This document shows, one piece after another, positions 50,560-61,700 of a stretch of 64,000 bases of DNA. How positions within the stretch are numbered: the first letter of the stretch is position 1; every line of letters begins with the position of its first letter. The stretch lies in the NCBI RefSeq assembly GCF_036370855.1, contig NC_088130.1, positions 11,685,543 to 11,749,542 of the forward strand. The letters run 5' to 3'. The notes below the pieces were generated by a model, which saw nothing but the letters and a program-made list of their open reading frames with translations, was not told where the DNA came from and ran no database searches. A program made the translations under genes and the position numbers. This DNA is from Dromaius novaehollandiae. Its lineage: Eukaryota > Chordata > Aves > Casuariiformes > Dromaiidae.

Positions 50560-51060
50560 CTGAAAAGGACAAACAGCAGGCATGTCACCATTTCTTTTTT
50601 CATTTCAAATTATTGCTTTTTTTTTTTTTTTAAACAGCTTTAATTTTACAAGGAGCCACCACGACCTCAGGATGAGAGGTTGAGTGAAATGAGCAATAGC
50701 TCTGCTTCTGCATAATCAAACAGGTTAATATTTTCAATGTTATGCAGCCTACTCCTTCAGTTGCCTTTTGCACTGGCACTGCTTTTGCTGAGCAGCGGTT
50801 TTCAACATACTATCACTAGCAATACTCAGCTCTTTCCTGGAGTGGCTGCATGTAATTTTGAACACCTCTAGCTTTGCTAACTCCCTCTCAGCTTTCTCTA
50901 ATTTTTCCTGTTCTAAAATATGTCTTATCATGCCTTTGTGATCTCCTCTGTTTTCAGGACACTCATAGCTACATTGGCAACCCACAAACCCTTTAGGAAT
51001 AATATCCAACCGGTTCTACTTGCATCTCAATACTCTTCTGGAGAAAACAAGGCTGCCAAC

Positions 51061-51297
51061 CTTGGCAATCTTCAGTCGCTTCTTCATAGTAAGTCCCTTC
51101 GGGGCATTCTTCAAAACACCTCCCGTTGTACAGGACAAAGAAGCTGACGGCACACTCATTACAGTCGTCTGAGTCGGGCCCATCGCAATCCTTGCAGTCT
51201 CTGTGGCAGGGGAAGCACTGCTTGTCTTCGGCGTAGAAGCGAGAGGGGCAATCCTCCACACACCTCCCCTCGTGCAGGAAGAACTCATCCATGCACC
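51061..51297 (-). CDS. PCSK5: PCSK5 exon: furin-like repeats
   Basis: This 237-nt exon encodes CMDEFFLHEGRCVEDCPSRF, a central CFPCHRDCKDCDGPDSDDC, and CFEECPEGTYYEEATEDCQ. Acceptor TCTCCGCAG enters in phase 1 and donor GTTGGC exits in phase 1. The donor is weaker than its neighbours. The intron just downstream opens into an alternative in-phase ORF (see 50749-50990). Confidence 0.93.
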
Positions 51298-52353
51298 CTG
51301 CGGAGAACCAGAGACAACGGGTAAGGCAGCTAATGCTGACTTTGGTAAGTGAGGGAGTGAAGAAATCCTGGGAAACCATAAATCCCACAGTGCCTGTTTT
51401 AATAGGAGATAAACGGACAACTTGGGAGTGGATTGCTTTTTCCTTTGACTCTTTCCCCTCCAATCTGCCCATAACAGCCCAAACCTCATGCCATATCTTC
51501 TGCGCTACCTTGAGGGACTGAGAAACCAAGTCGGCTACTCAGCTTTGCTGATATTAACCAAACCACGCTGCCACTAAATAGAGAAGGGCTTCTGATGAGA
51601 TGCTATATCTGGATTATGAACTTCCTGCAAAATTAGGGATGTCCAGATTGGAAGGTTTTTTTGCTTTATTATTAAAATATGAGTCTGGCTGGAATATTTG
51701 CACCTGGCTGTTTGACTTTGCAGGGAGCTGCGATGGTGTTAGGATTTGGGGTAGGGGTTCAGCTATTAATTTTATTATAACTGCCTAGTTTAATAGCTTT
51801 GTTTTTGATTCTTTTTCATCCATGCTAATGTTTCCAGAATGGCTTGCTCATTAAGGGTTAACTACCCCTTAAATTTTTGGGTGTGCAGTCAGACTTACGA
51901 GGACTTCTGAGCATTACTAGATATGTTTTATTACAGAGGTTTCGTCCGCTACCCTGAGTAGTGGTTTGCAAAAATGGCAAAGAGATGTAGTTAAACCAAA
52001 CTAGGAAAGAAACATTTTGTATTGCACACTGGTGTAAATGTTAAAGAATTTAGGCATGGAAAGACCTGTCATTTGCTAAATCAGAAATAGAATCAAACCA
52101 ACAGGAATTTCCTGAAATACAAAAAGAACAGAAAAAGCAGTGTGAAACACCTTTGCAGATAAACATTTTCAACTGAGTCTCGTGATAAAGCACGGGTTGC
52201 TTAGCCTCTATTTTAGCAATTTAGCAATAATATATACACCCATTTTTTCTTTTTTGGTCATTATGGAATTTCTTTTCAGATATATGTTTCTGTCCATCTG
52301 ATTTTCTAAATCTATCTCATTTTAACTAAGTCATGAGAAGTTCCTTGTAATAC

Positions 52354-52571
52354 CTTTGCACATTTGATTGTGAATGCACTCCTGACACATTGGAGGGCAG
52401 TGTTTGCAGATTCCTTCAGAAGCAAAATACTTCTCCGAACAGGTATGTTTACATTCCCACCGCTCCAGAAGCAAAGGGCTTTCACAGGACTGGCATTTGG
52501 TGGCACTTCCCATGCACGTCTTACAGGATCCACTGCATTCCTTGCAAGTCCCAGAGTCATTAAAATATCCC
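52354..52571 (-). CDS. PCSK5: PCSK5 exon: furin-like repeats
   Basis: This 218-nt exon encodes GYFNDSGTCKECSGSCKTC, then CKHTCSEKYFASEGICKHC and CQECIHNQMCK. Acceptor TTCAATAG enters in phase 2 and donor GTATTA exits in phase 1. An NDS sequon is present. Confidence 0.92.
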
Positions 52572-53449
52572 CTATTGAATTAAAACAAACACAAAGCAAA
52601 CTGCTGGTCAGAGTATGTTTGTAGAATAGTCCAGTGACACAGGTTGCAAGAATTATGTTTGTATATATCAGTTTCCCAGCAGATATATTTCACTGAAACA
52701 AAAATATTTCTTAACAATCTATTGTCTATCCTCTAATCCATTACATTCCCTCATGCAAGCAGAAAACCTCCATGGTTAACACCACGAAGGGAGTCTGTCC
52801 TTCCCTTATTCTTGTACCTACTCTAGGGGTTGCTGGACTTCCTTTCTTGCCTTTTCTCTGATTTCCCCCTTATATAAGGTGGGAAGATACATAATGTTTG
52901 GGAAAAGGAAGACACAGTCTGCAGTCTTGCTCAGCTGACCCTCAGCAATACTACCAGGAATAGAAAGAGTAATATAACCTAATTAACCTAAATATAGTGG
53001 CCTTAGAGAGAAAAAAGAGAAGAGAAATCCTTGGAAGTGTGAAGGCTGGGATAAAAAAACCACAACAGGATGCATGAGAAGTACCTGCATTTGGTGACAG
53101 CAAAGGAGCGGGTTAGGAGAAGGACTAGGGGATTATTTTCAATTGCCACAAAGAACCACCTTGAGGACAGTACTGTGGTCCTACTGGAGTCAATGGGAGC
53201 TTTACCATCAGACATAGTCTTTACCATAGTCATGATTAGTCTCACTTGCAATCTCAGTCAAGAGCAAGTGCTATTTATTACTTTAAGCTAGTTGAAAATG
53301 GCTTTTACCACGTGGTAGTTTCTGGTGTCTTAGGCTACCTTAAGTTCTCCCCTTGAAAGGTTTATAATGAATCTGAGCTATAAGAAGAAGGAGAAGAGAT
53401 AAATTAAAGAACAGTCATCAAATAGGAATAAGTTTAAAAAATTACTTAC

Positions 53450-53645
53450 TCAGGGCATTCCTGAAAGCACCTGCCTTTGTGGAGGAAGAGTGGCTGGTCC
53501 TGTCCAGACTGACACTTCTGACAGTGCCAGGGGTCGGAGCACACCTCGCAATCGTCCAAGCACATCTCACACTTTCCGCTTTCCACATTGCCAAAAGTTT
53601 GTTGAGGGCATTGAGAGACACAGGTATCATGGCTAAGAAATTTTC
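53450..53645 (-). CDS. PCSK5: PCSK5 exon: furin-like repeats
   Basis: This 196-nt exon encodes CVSQCPQQTFGNVESGKCEM, then CLDDCEVCSDPWHCQKC and LFLHKGRCFQECPE. Acceptor GTTTTGCCAG enters in phase 1 and the strong donor GTAAGTAA exits in phase 2. Confidence 0.92.
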
Positions 53646-54150
53646 CTGGCAAAACAGCAACCCAAGTGGAGAAAGGGACCAAAGAGAAATGTATTTAAAA
53701 GAATCTTGTCTTGGGTGGCTATAAAAAAACCCTTTAAACTTCCCAAAAGCTTAACTTTTTGATGCTTAAAAACACGACTGAAATATTCTTTAAACTGTTT
53801 CCCAAAATAGTTTGCACAGCCTCCCCTGAAATGTAAGGTTAGAAAGGATCCTCATCATTATCTGGTACATCCTTCCTGAAACCCATACTCAGTAATTCCT
53901 CCATCACTTCTACAACTTTTGATTGAATAGAAAAGAAAGCAACAACATCCACCTCATTTTTTTTAACCCTTATTGCTAAGGGCACGTGCTTTATTCCTAG
54001 TCGGTATGTGTTTGACTTCACTTTCTCATGCTTCAAGCTGCCAAAGAACTTTCTACTGAACATTGACCAAACTAGTCCCTGAAAGTGTTTAGGATACAGA
54101 GTATTTTAGCCACTTGCAAAAACTGCCCAAAGAGGCTGAAAGTCTCCTAC

Positions 54151-54234
54151 CTTCTGGACATGAAGTACACATGTTAGCATCTTTGTCACAGGTCCTACAT
54201 GAAGGATCACAGGACTGTAACTGTTTTTTTGCTT
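54151..54234 (-). CDS. PCSK5: PCSK5 exon: short furin-like repeat segment
   Basis: This 84-nt exon encodes AKKQLQSCDPSCRTCDKDAN and then MCTSCPEG. Acceptor TTTCATTCCAG enters in phase 1 and donor GTAGGAGA exits in phase 1. Its cysteine pattern continues directly into the next exon. Confidence 0.88.
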
Positions 54235-54785
54235 CTGGAATGAAAGAAAAAAATCTGGTTTTGATTGTCTTACAGGGTTTTTTGTTCATTTGCCCTCTCA
54301 TTTCTTATCTAAGCTGTTTTTAAAATGTACCTCCTTGAAGTTTTGATATTCACAAAGTTGGACAAATTGGCGATTGCCTTAAATTCCACACTCTTAAATG
54401 ATAAGTATAGAGTTGCTGTAATAAAGGAAAATATAAACGGTATCCTGAGATTTGCTAAGTCTAGACTGCTCATTCACTTCCAGACTGCTTGTTGCAAATG
54501 AGGAGAATAATTTAGTTAAATGTTGTTAGTTTCAGCACTCTGCTCCAAAAACAGATCCAGATCTGTACTCCTAATAGATTACAAATAAGAAAAGCTGGGA
54601 GATGTGCAAATTTAGAGATGCGCTACACAGGTGTAACAAGGTATTTTTATGTCAATTTTGTACTAGCTAGTTGAAGAACACCGTTACTCTGTCTCTAAGG
54701 GAACAAACTCTGAATACGGAGGAGAATTAAATGAATGTCTGCGAAGAAGGTCTGTAAAATGGTTCTCCCCAGTGCTATCACTTAC

Positions 54786-54835
54786 CATTTCCCTCCAACA
54801 GGAAGGCTCTGATGTGCCGCATGGTAATTTTATGC
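54786..54835 (-). CDS. PCSK5: Probable PCSK5 micro-exon (50 nt, no cysteines)
   Basis: A strong donor (AAATG followed by GTAAGTGA) and a good acceptor (TTAGTTTTCTTCAG) bound 50 nt encoding HKITMRHIRAFLLEGN. Entry is phase 2 and exit phase 1, and the exit fits the next exon exactly. It lacks the cysteines of all neighbouring exons and I cannot place it against a remembered ortholog. Splice signals and phase are the only support. The partner exon supplying phase 2 upstream is not visible in this window. Confidence 0.55.
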
Positions 54836-55699
54836 CTGAAGAAAACTAAGACCTTGGTTATACTTTGCATAGACTTTATTCGAAGTGTTATTCAGCAACT
54901 AAATGTCAAGGGGATTTGAGGGTCATACTTAATGCACAGAAAGTTTGCTGTGGAACGCTACAGGTCTCAGCAAGCAATTCTGTATTTTGATCCAGGCAGT
55001 CTTAACAATGGCAAAATGAATGTCTGATGAACAAGCAATTGTGGACCAGTGGACAGAAGACAGTAGGCTTTTGATTTTGCTGAAAATCAAAAAATAGATT
55101 AAAGTAGAAGTGGGGTGCAGGTTGAGCTTGGCATGTTGTTTAGCACATCCAGCAGGTTCAAATACATACGACTTCTGCAAGTGGATGGACTGGCTGGCAG
55201 GATCCATTAGCCCCATGCAGCAAATCACTACATTTTTTGTTCTGCCTGTTATTGCAAAGTAGTTTAAAAGCCTTGAATGAAATAAAGGAAAGCAAAAGTT
55301 TTAAGTGAAAGGAGGAGAGGGGAGAAATGGAGACACACAGAGCCCCTTCCCACTAGAGGAAATGGTGTGCATTTTACTATGAAGAGAGGCACAGTGTAGA
55401 AAAGTGAGTATGTGCACAGTATGACACAAGGGCGGAAGAAGGAGGAATAACAATAAAATAATAAATTATAATGATTATTGATAAATGCACTGCTAAAAAA
55501 GCTGAGCCATGGCTATCTCAGTGACAAACCGAGGTTTGGGTCCACATTCAATGTGGCTAGGAGATAGTCCACAACAATGTGAGTCACATCCATATCCCAC
55601 CCTACCTGCAGTTCAGAACATTTTAAAAACTCTCTGTGTCTAGCAATGCCTCTGCACTGAACAGGGTCGTTTGCAGGCTCCCGGTATAGACCATACGAT

Positions 55700-56370
55700 C
55701 CTTAGCATAATGCACGTAACAGAAGAAAGCTGCACACTGTCAAGGAGAATGTGGGACATGAAAGTCCAGACTGAAACACTGAGTCTGCTGCTGAGGCTAG
55801 TGTGAGAGGTGTTAGAAATCTGTGTAGGTCCCATAAGATAGCAGATAGCTTTAGCCTCGGCTTTGGCAGCCAGATAAGTTGATGGCCATGGTGAGTCAGA
55901 GATCTATCAAGGATAATACCAAGATGGATGGGACTTGGACTGTATTTCAATAAGTACCACTTGAAGACAATTTTCAACTCCAAAGCTACAGAGGCTTTAT
56001 GGAGGAAGAAAATGCCTGAAACTTAATTCTGAGGTGTGTAGCCTGAAGCACTGCTAAACAATCAAAGAAAAGCCCTGGGTTTGAGTACACAGGAAGACAG
56101 CATCATGACTTCATATTTACCTAAAGGGTAAAGTATCAAGCAATCATCAGTGTATAAAAATGAAAACTTCTGCTGCGGAAAGACAAGAAAAAATGGGGAA
56201 GGCACAAAGTCCCTGGCTTGCTGAGGAAGAAAAAGATGGGAATAATGTAGAAGCACAGAGAAACCAAGGGGTGGGAGGATGGATTTACTCGTAAGTAATC
56301 TCTGAAGTTGCAGGGGTGGGAGTAGGGCATCAGAGGTAGGTGATTGATGCGGGGACTGGAGAGGCACAAA
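55700..56370 (-). mobile_element. Decayed LINE reverse-transcriptase fragment
   Basis: Minus-strand reading frames contain FLYTDDCLIL (YTDD at 56143-56154), resembling the YxDD catalytic box. About 73 codons downstream comes SPIHLGIILDRSLT (LGIILD at 55906-55923), resembling the LGxxLDRxLT motif that follows the palm in jockey-like LINE reverse transcriptases. Order and spacing fit. The frame is broken by stops and shifts, so the copy is old and dead. Clade is uncertain. The surrounding 55.3-57.8 kb is somewhat more GC-rich and may be part of the same insertion. Confidence 0.4.
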
Positions 56371-58776
56371 GAGACCTCAGTATGTGAAGCGAGTTCAGCC
56401 TAAAGCAGCAATGAAATGCCTCATCTTCTGGTATCAACTGTAGTAATAGATGCCTTTCAATATCTCACTCTAACCAGATTTTGCAGGAGGTTGAAAGTGT
56501 ATGAGTTCCTTTGGTAGATCCCAAACTCTGCAGGAATGCATCTCTTTTAAAAGCAGAATCAATATACTCTGAGGCACACCTGTAGAGTCAGGTGCAGATA
56601 ACACTACGTGTGCTCCGTCTGTGCTCTGAGCAAGTGAAAAGTGAGGCAGAGGTGATCCAAAAGCCACAACGCCTTGTTGGTGTGGCAGCGTGAAACTGGA
56701 GCTAGCTGAGAGGCAAAGTACGGTTAGTCTTAGCACTGTGTTAAATGAATACACCACCACACCCAAGTTAACTTAGCCCTCTGGTCCAACATTGCTGAGT
56801 TGTACTGACAGGTCTTCAAGAAACTCTCCTGCTGGGGTTTCAGAATGGGCATCTGCTTTCAGTGCCCCAGAGAATCTGATGAGGCAATAAGCAGTGTGAA
56901 GATTGCAAGATGGGGCTGCTCTAGTCCTTGGTTTTTAAGCTCCTGCAGCCTGTACCTGCAGGGGTCAAACAGGGACTGAAGGGAAGACAGAGAGAATAAT
57001 GGCAAACGAGCTTAGGAGAGATCAAGGGAAAACTATAAGCTATAGGAAACAGTCAGTATTTACATCTGATATGTTTCATTCTCCTTTTGCTCTTTATTTA
57101 AGGAAATGAAGTGAGGCAGATAATTGTGAAAATACTCTTCATAGACCTAGTCGATTATGTCCATGGGACTACTCTTTCCTGAGCTGAGTATCCAGCTTTT
57201 TCATTTTTCTCACCAATTTCACTTTCCTCCAGCACTGATTGGTACCAGTGCCAGCTTTAAGGGCAAGCAGACCAGTTGACTGCCTGTCTTAGTGAGGTTA
57301 GAGGTGGGAGAAGAACCGACTGGGAAAGCTGATGCTTGAGGTGACTTCCAGCGAGTGACAGGACCATCCTGGAGTTAGCATGGCACTTCCATGGGGTCAA
57401 GCAGAAGTGCTGGAGCACAAAGAGATGGAGGATGCTAGCCTGAGGGGAAAACTGTGTTGAGGGAGAGGTAAATACTGATTGCTAAGCAACAACACAGGTC
57501 TGTGAGATAGGAAGCAGTCATCTGAGTCACTGTGTCCAGGTGCAGTAGATTTGCGTGACCATAGGTGAGGATGCCTGGTTGCAGTGCTGGTGGCAAATTG
57601 CCCTGAGAGGTGGAAATCAGGATCCCTGGGAAGAGCTGGGGTTGGAGAAGGTGCCTAGCATTCAGAAACCCAAACTCCACCTCACTCCTTGCTGCAGTCT
57701 CTTTGCTATTTCTGATGGCTGAGGTAATGAAGCTCCTTTTGGCCAAACTCGCTAACCAGCCCACAAATGACCCCTGGTCGTGGAGGTGGTGGGGAGGAAA
57801 ACCAATGGCTACAGAAGGACTGTAACATCACTGACTTTAAGGTCCCTTACCTTACAGATAATAGTGCAAATGCAATGCAAGAATACTGAATTTTGGAAAT
57901 CAGGGCATTAGCAAAATGCCTACCCTAGAAAAAAGACGAAAAGCTAGCACTGCTCAATACAGTGTGTCCAGTTAAATGTTGTGTCGTTTTAACTAAAACC
58001 TTGTTTGAGCGGATGGCTCTGTCACCTCCGAGCCTGGCAAGGAGTGCGTTACCCCTTGGTGGCAACAGCCCCCGGCTGTGCGTTAGGTGCTGAGTTGGAA
58101 GCAGGGCCAGGGGCCTTTCCTGTCACCCTAAAAGGGAGCGGGGCCAGCAGTGCTGGGGCTGTCTGAAATGGGGTTACTGGGGAGACAGGTTTCATTTAGA
58201 TTCATTTAAAATTTGAGGAGAAAGGAGTTTTCTCGAAGAATCCTGAGGAGGCACTGTAGTTTGTACTATCCTTGTATTGCTTATATATTTAGATCTATCC
58301 TAGCAGCACTGTAGTTTAGGCAGCAAAGAGCTGGAGTTTCAAAGCCTGCCTGTACTGGCTTTCTTTGCTGCCTGTAAGTTTCTCTTTCTTGAAGAGAAGG
58401 AACATTTTGTTCAGCTTTTCTTAGCCTTTTTTAAGTGCAAGGATGTGGATACCCAGTAAGGCTTTCTGCAAAAGCAGGTCCTGTGAGTTTAGATCTTTTC
58501 TTTCTCTTGCTGAAGTATTTTTTATATGGGCTTTTTTCCCTGCTGAAGATCCATTTTCTATAGGTCAGGCTGCAACGTGCTGTTCCAAGCAAAGTCTAGT
58601 CTGTTCGAATGCCCTTGAATATTGAAGGCAGCCCAAGTCCTCCTTGTGCCTCTAGATGTGCCTAACCATATTAGCACACGAGCATTTTCAGTTTGCTTGC
58701 CTAAGTGACCCTCAGAGTAACTTGCTGGTGACCCTTGCTCACTCTTGTGAGATGCAGAAATTCACTGACACACGTG

Positions 58777-58798
58777 TTTTTTTTTTTTTTTTTTTTTT
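58777..58798. repeat. T22 tract
   Basis: A pure run of about 22 Ts in the PCSK5 upstream region. Confidence 0.9.
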
Positions 58799-61700
58799 GA
58801 TGAGAAACCCTTCCTTCATTTTTTTTTTTCTGACTTTCTATTATTGAACAAATCCTTACAGAATGTCCTTCTTGGGATAAGCACATAAGGAATGCTCTGG
58901 GAAAGCTAGATGCTTGCTCTTCATTTTACTGAACCAAGTAGTATTCAGTGTTTCTATTTTATCCTTAAGCAGGCAGACCGTCTACTCTTTTTCTCCTCTT
59001 GAGAGATGATCCCCGCTGGCCTATAAATACTCAGATTTTTCCCTTTTAAAGGCTAGTCATTTGGCACTCTCTGAAAACCCTTGAATAATTGATGGTATAT
59101 TGCACAGCCATGTAGTTTTTAATTAATGTTTTTTCACTTTACCTCTGAAAAGCTTGGCTGGAAGGAAGACCATCTGCTCCTGATGTCTGACTGCAGCTAT
59201 ACGTCCTCCATTCCTCTATCAGTTGCTTCTCTAAACCTTCAGACTTTGTCAAGGCTGAGTTCTGCTTTTCCCATTGAAAGTGTCAATGGCCTTTTTCTAA
59301 ACATGCAGTGAATGCAAATTTTCATTTCACTTCTCAGCAGCTTTGCATCCAGCTACCTTACCCTAGCTTACGTTTTATTTCATTATTTTAAAAACTCCCT
59401 GCTGGGTAGTTTTAAGTGGTGTAATTTAATACCAGTTATGTGTGTGAAGAAGCAAGCCAGAAATATTGCTGAAGTATATGTTGCCAGGGGAAAAGAACCT
59501 TGATCCTGGCAAGAGAGTTGGTATAATATAAAAAATAAAAAGCAGTAAGATAAGGTTAAACAGAGAAGCTGTTAACTACTGCTGAAGAATGTTTATAGGA
59601 GCTCATCGTTCCAAAAACATTTCAACCCTTATAATTAAAAATAAAGATCTTTTTTCAGTGAAATACTTTTATCCATTTAATCTTTGCCCCTTTGGCAGCA
59701 TTTGTTGTTTTCTGCAATATGTACTAGTCACCACCAGAGGGGAATGTACACAAGCAGTTGGGCTTCTGATACTTGGCATGAGAGACAACTTTTAATTTTC
59801 CAGTCAGATGCAAATGCTTAAATGGCCCAACTTGAGGCCTTCTAAAAGAAATACAAAAATCTTGCAATTAATTTGTTTTTAATTCTGAAATGAATTCTTC
59901 CCATGATAGAGCTCTTATTGACTATAGAAGGAGTGGAATTAAGCCTTCATTTATTAAAAAAAGCATTGTTAGGCTAATGTAAGTTTTTAAAATGTAGTTT
60001 TCCTGAATAGCAAAAAGTTCTCGGAATGGGAAAATGTAATGCAAAAGATTTTGCTGCAGATATCTGTGCACAGTATTTCCAATAATGTAAGCAGAGCTTT
60101 CCCAAGAACATCCTTGCAAAGCTGTCAAGAAAACTGGTCATGTGAAAGGCAAAATGTATTTCCTTGGCCTTTGGACTGATGATAGATGAAACAGCAAATG
60201 ACTGTTTTTAGCCATAGAAAAATCCTTCGCTTTTCGGTGAAAACTTTCCTCAGGGAAGTGTGGCAAGTGGGGTTGCGAAAGGCTGCAGGATAACTAATTC
60301 AATAATTAATACAAAGTTGCCTGTCTTCAAGAAAAGGGTTTGTTGGCCACCAAAAAGAATTGCAGCTCCAGGCTTCAGCCTTCTGTTCTGACCCATCGCT
60401 GTTATAGGAGAACAGGTCTCAGGTAAGGCCAAATAAGGTTCATGGCTGATTGTCGAGCTGTTTCATTGCATTTCTTTTGCCCCTGAAAGCTACCACTGTG
60501 TACTTGAGGATCCTATAAGCATTCCCTTAAAATTTTTGGTCTGCAGCTCTTATGGTTGCAAATGAAACTTTTAAATATAGCAGCCATATGTCTATGATGT
60601 TGATTGATGGATTTTAAACCCATTGTGAAATAATGGATCAGAGAGAAGTGTAAACTGACCACATTCTAAAAATGGGACACCGACTCAAAAAACAGCAGAA
60701 GAGTACAATAATAGCATATAGTGTTTTTCAAAGGGCCAAAGCGTATGACCTTTTCAGACCTACTGAGCTGTTTTGATCCTTACATTTATGTTCTTTTTAG
60801 ATTTTTTCAAACTAAAGTGCCTTCTATTTAAACTCCTATTCAAGGCAGAATCTGACTCAGTGTCACATTGATTCTTGTTTCTTTATCAGAATGAGTAACA
60901 ACTTTGACATATATCCAGCTCAATCTTCCCCGTTCCTTTCTAGAAACTGAGAAACTGAATCATGCTGTGCCGTTTCTTGAGCTAAGCTTTACTGCAGCTC
61001 TGAAGCTACCGTAGTGCTCTGCCCGTCCAGGCTGTTCCAAGGCTTATCAAATTGAAAGACTGGGGGAAGACCAAAAAGTATTTTTTTCTGTTTTCTTTTC
61101 TCATTTGGGCTTGTGCAACATGAATGAGACAATGGCAGAATTTCGTGAAGCTTAGGACTTTACAACTTTAAACTGTCATCTCCAGACAGAATTAAGGAAA
61201 AGATGAGTGAAAGTCTAGCTCCATTAAAAGTGTCCCCAAATTTTCTCTTTTCGTTACCCAAGTGATTTTATTTTGAAATGTTTTCCAGAATTTTTTGATC
61301 TGGCTTAAAAAAGAGATTCAGTGAGTCCTCAAAAATATTCAGGATGAAAAATTATGTCCAGGTGCCAGGAAGCGGGATCCTCTCCACATGCCCGCCACTT
61401 GTTCTGGAGGAACGTAAGGTTTAGAAAACAAGACAAAACCCAAAAGTCCACCAAGACCTGGGGACATATGAGCAGAGAAATGGGCATATCTACAGAAACA
61501 CGTTTTTAAATATAATCTATGGCATTTAAAGTAGCTGAGGGTCCTTCCTTTAATTCTTTTAATCCTGCAACTGCATTGTAAGAAGTCATATTAGTATATA
61601 CTCCTCCTCTTTGTGCTGTCCATCCGGCTCTCCCTCCCCGCTCTTTACGGACAACGGACCTTTATGCCAGGCAGCACAAGCAGCAAGCCATCAGTTCTCG

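Larger units (their letters stand above)
42560..54785 (-). other. PCSK5: PCSK5 introns between the eleven exons
   Basis: All use GT-AG boundaries, with lengths of about 0.5 to 2.1 kb. Introns longer than 300 bases hold mostly AT-rich sequence. Exceptions are a mid-GC patch at about 44200-44690 and an in-phase ORF at 50749-50990. No nested gene is supported. Confidence 0.85.

Noticed and set aside
60250-60432. Minus-strand ORF considered as a further PCSK5 exon
   Set aside because: The cysteine pattern is absent, and the frame reading out of the nearby acceptor-like site reaches stops before any usable donor.
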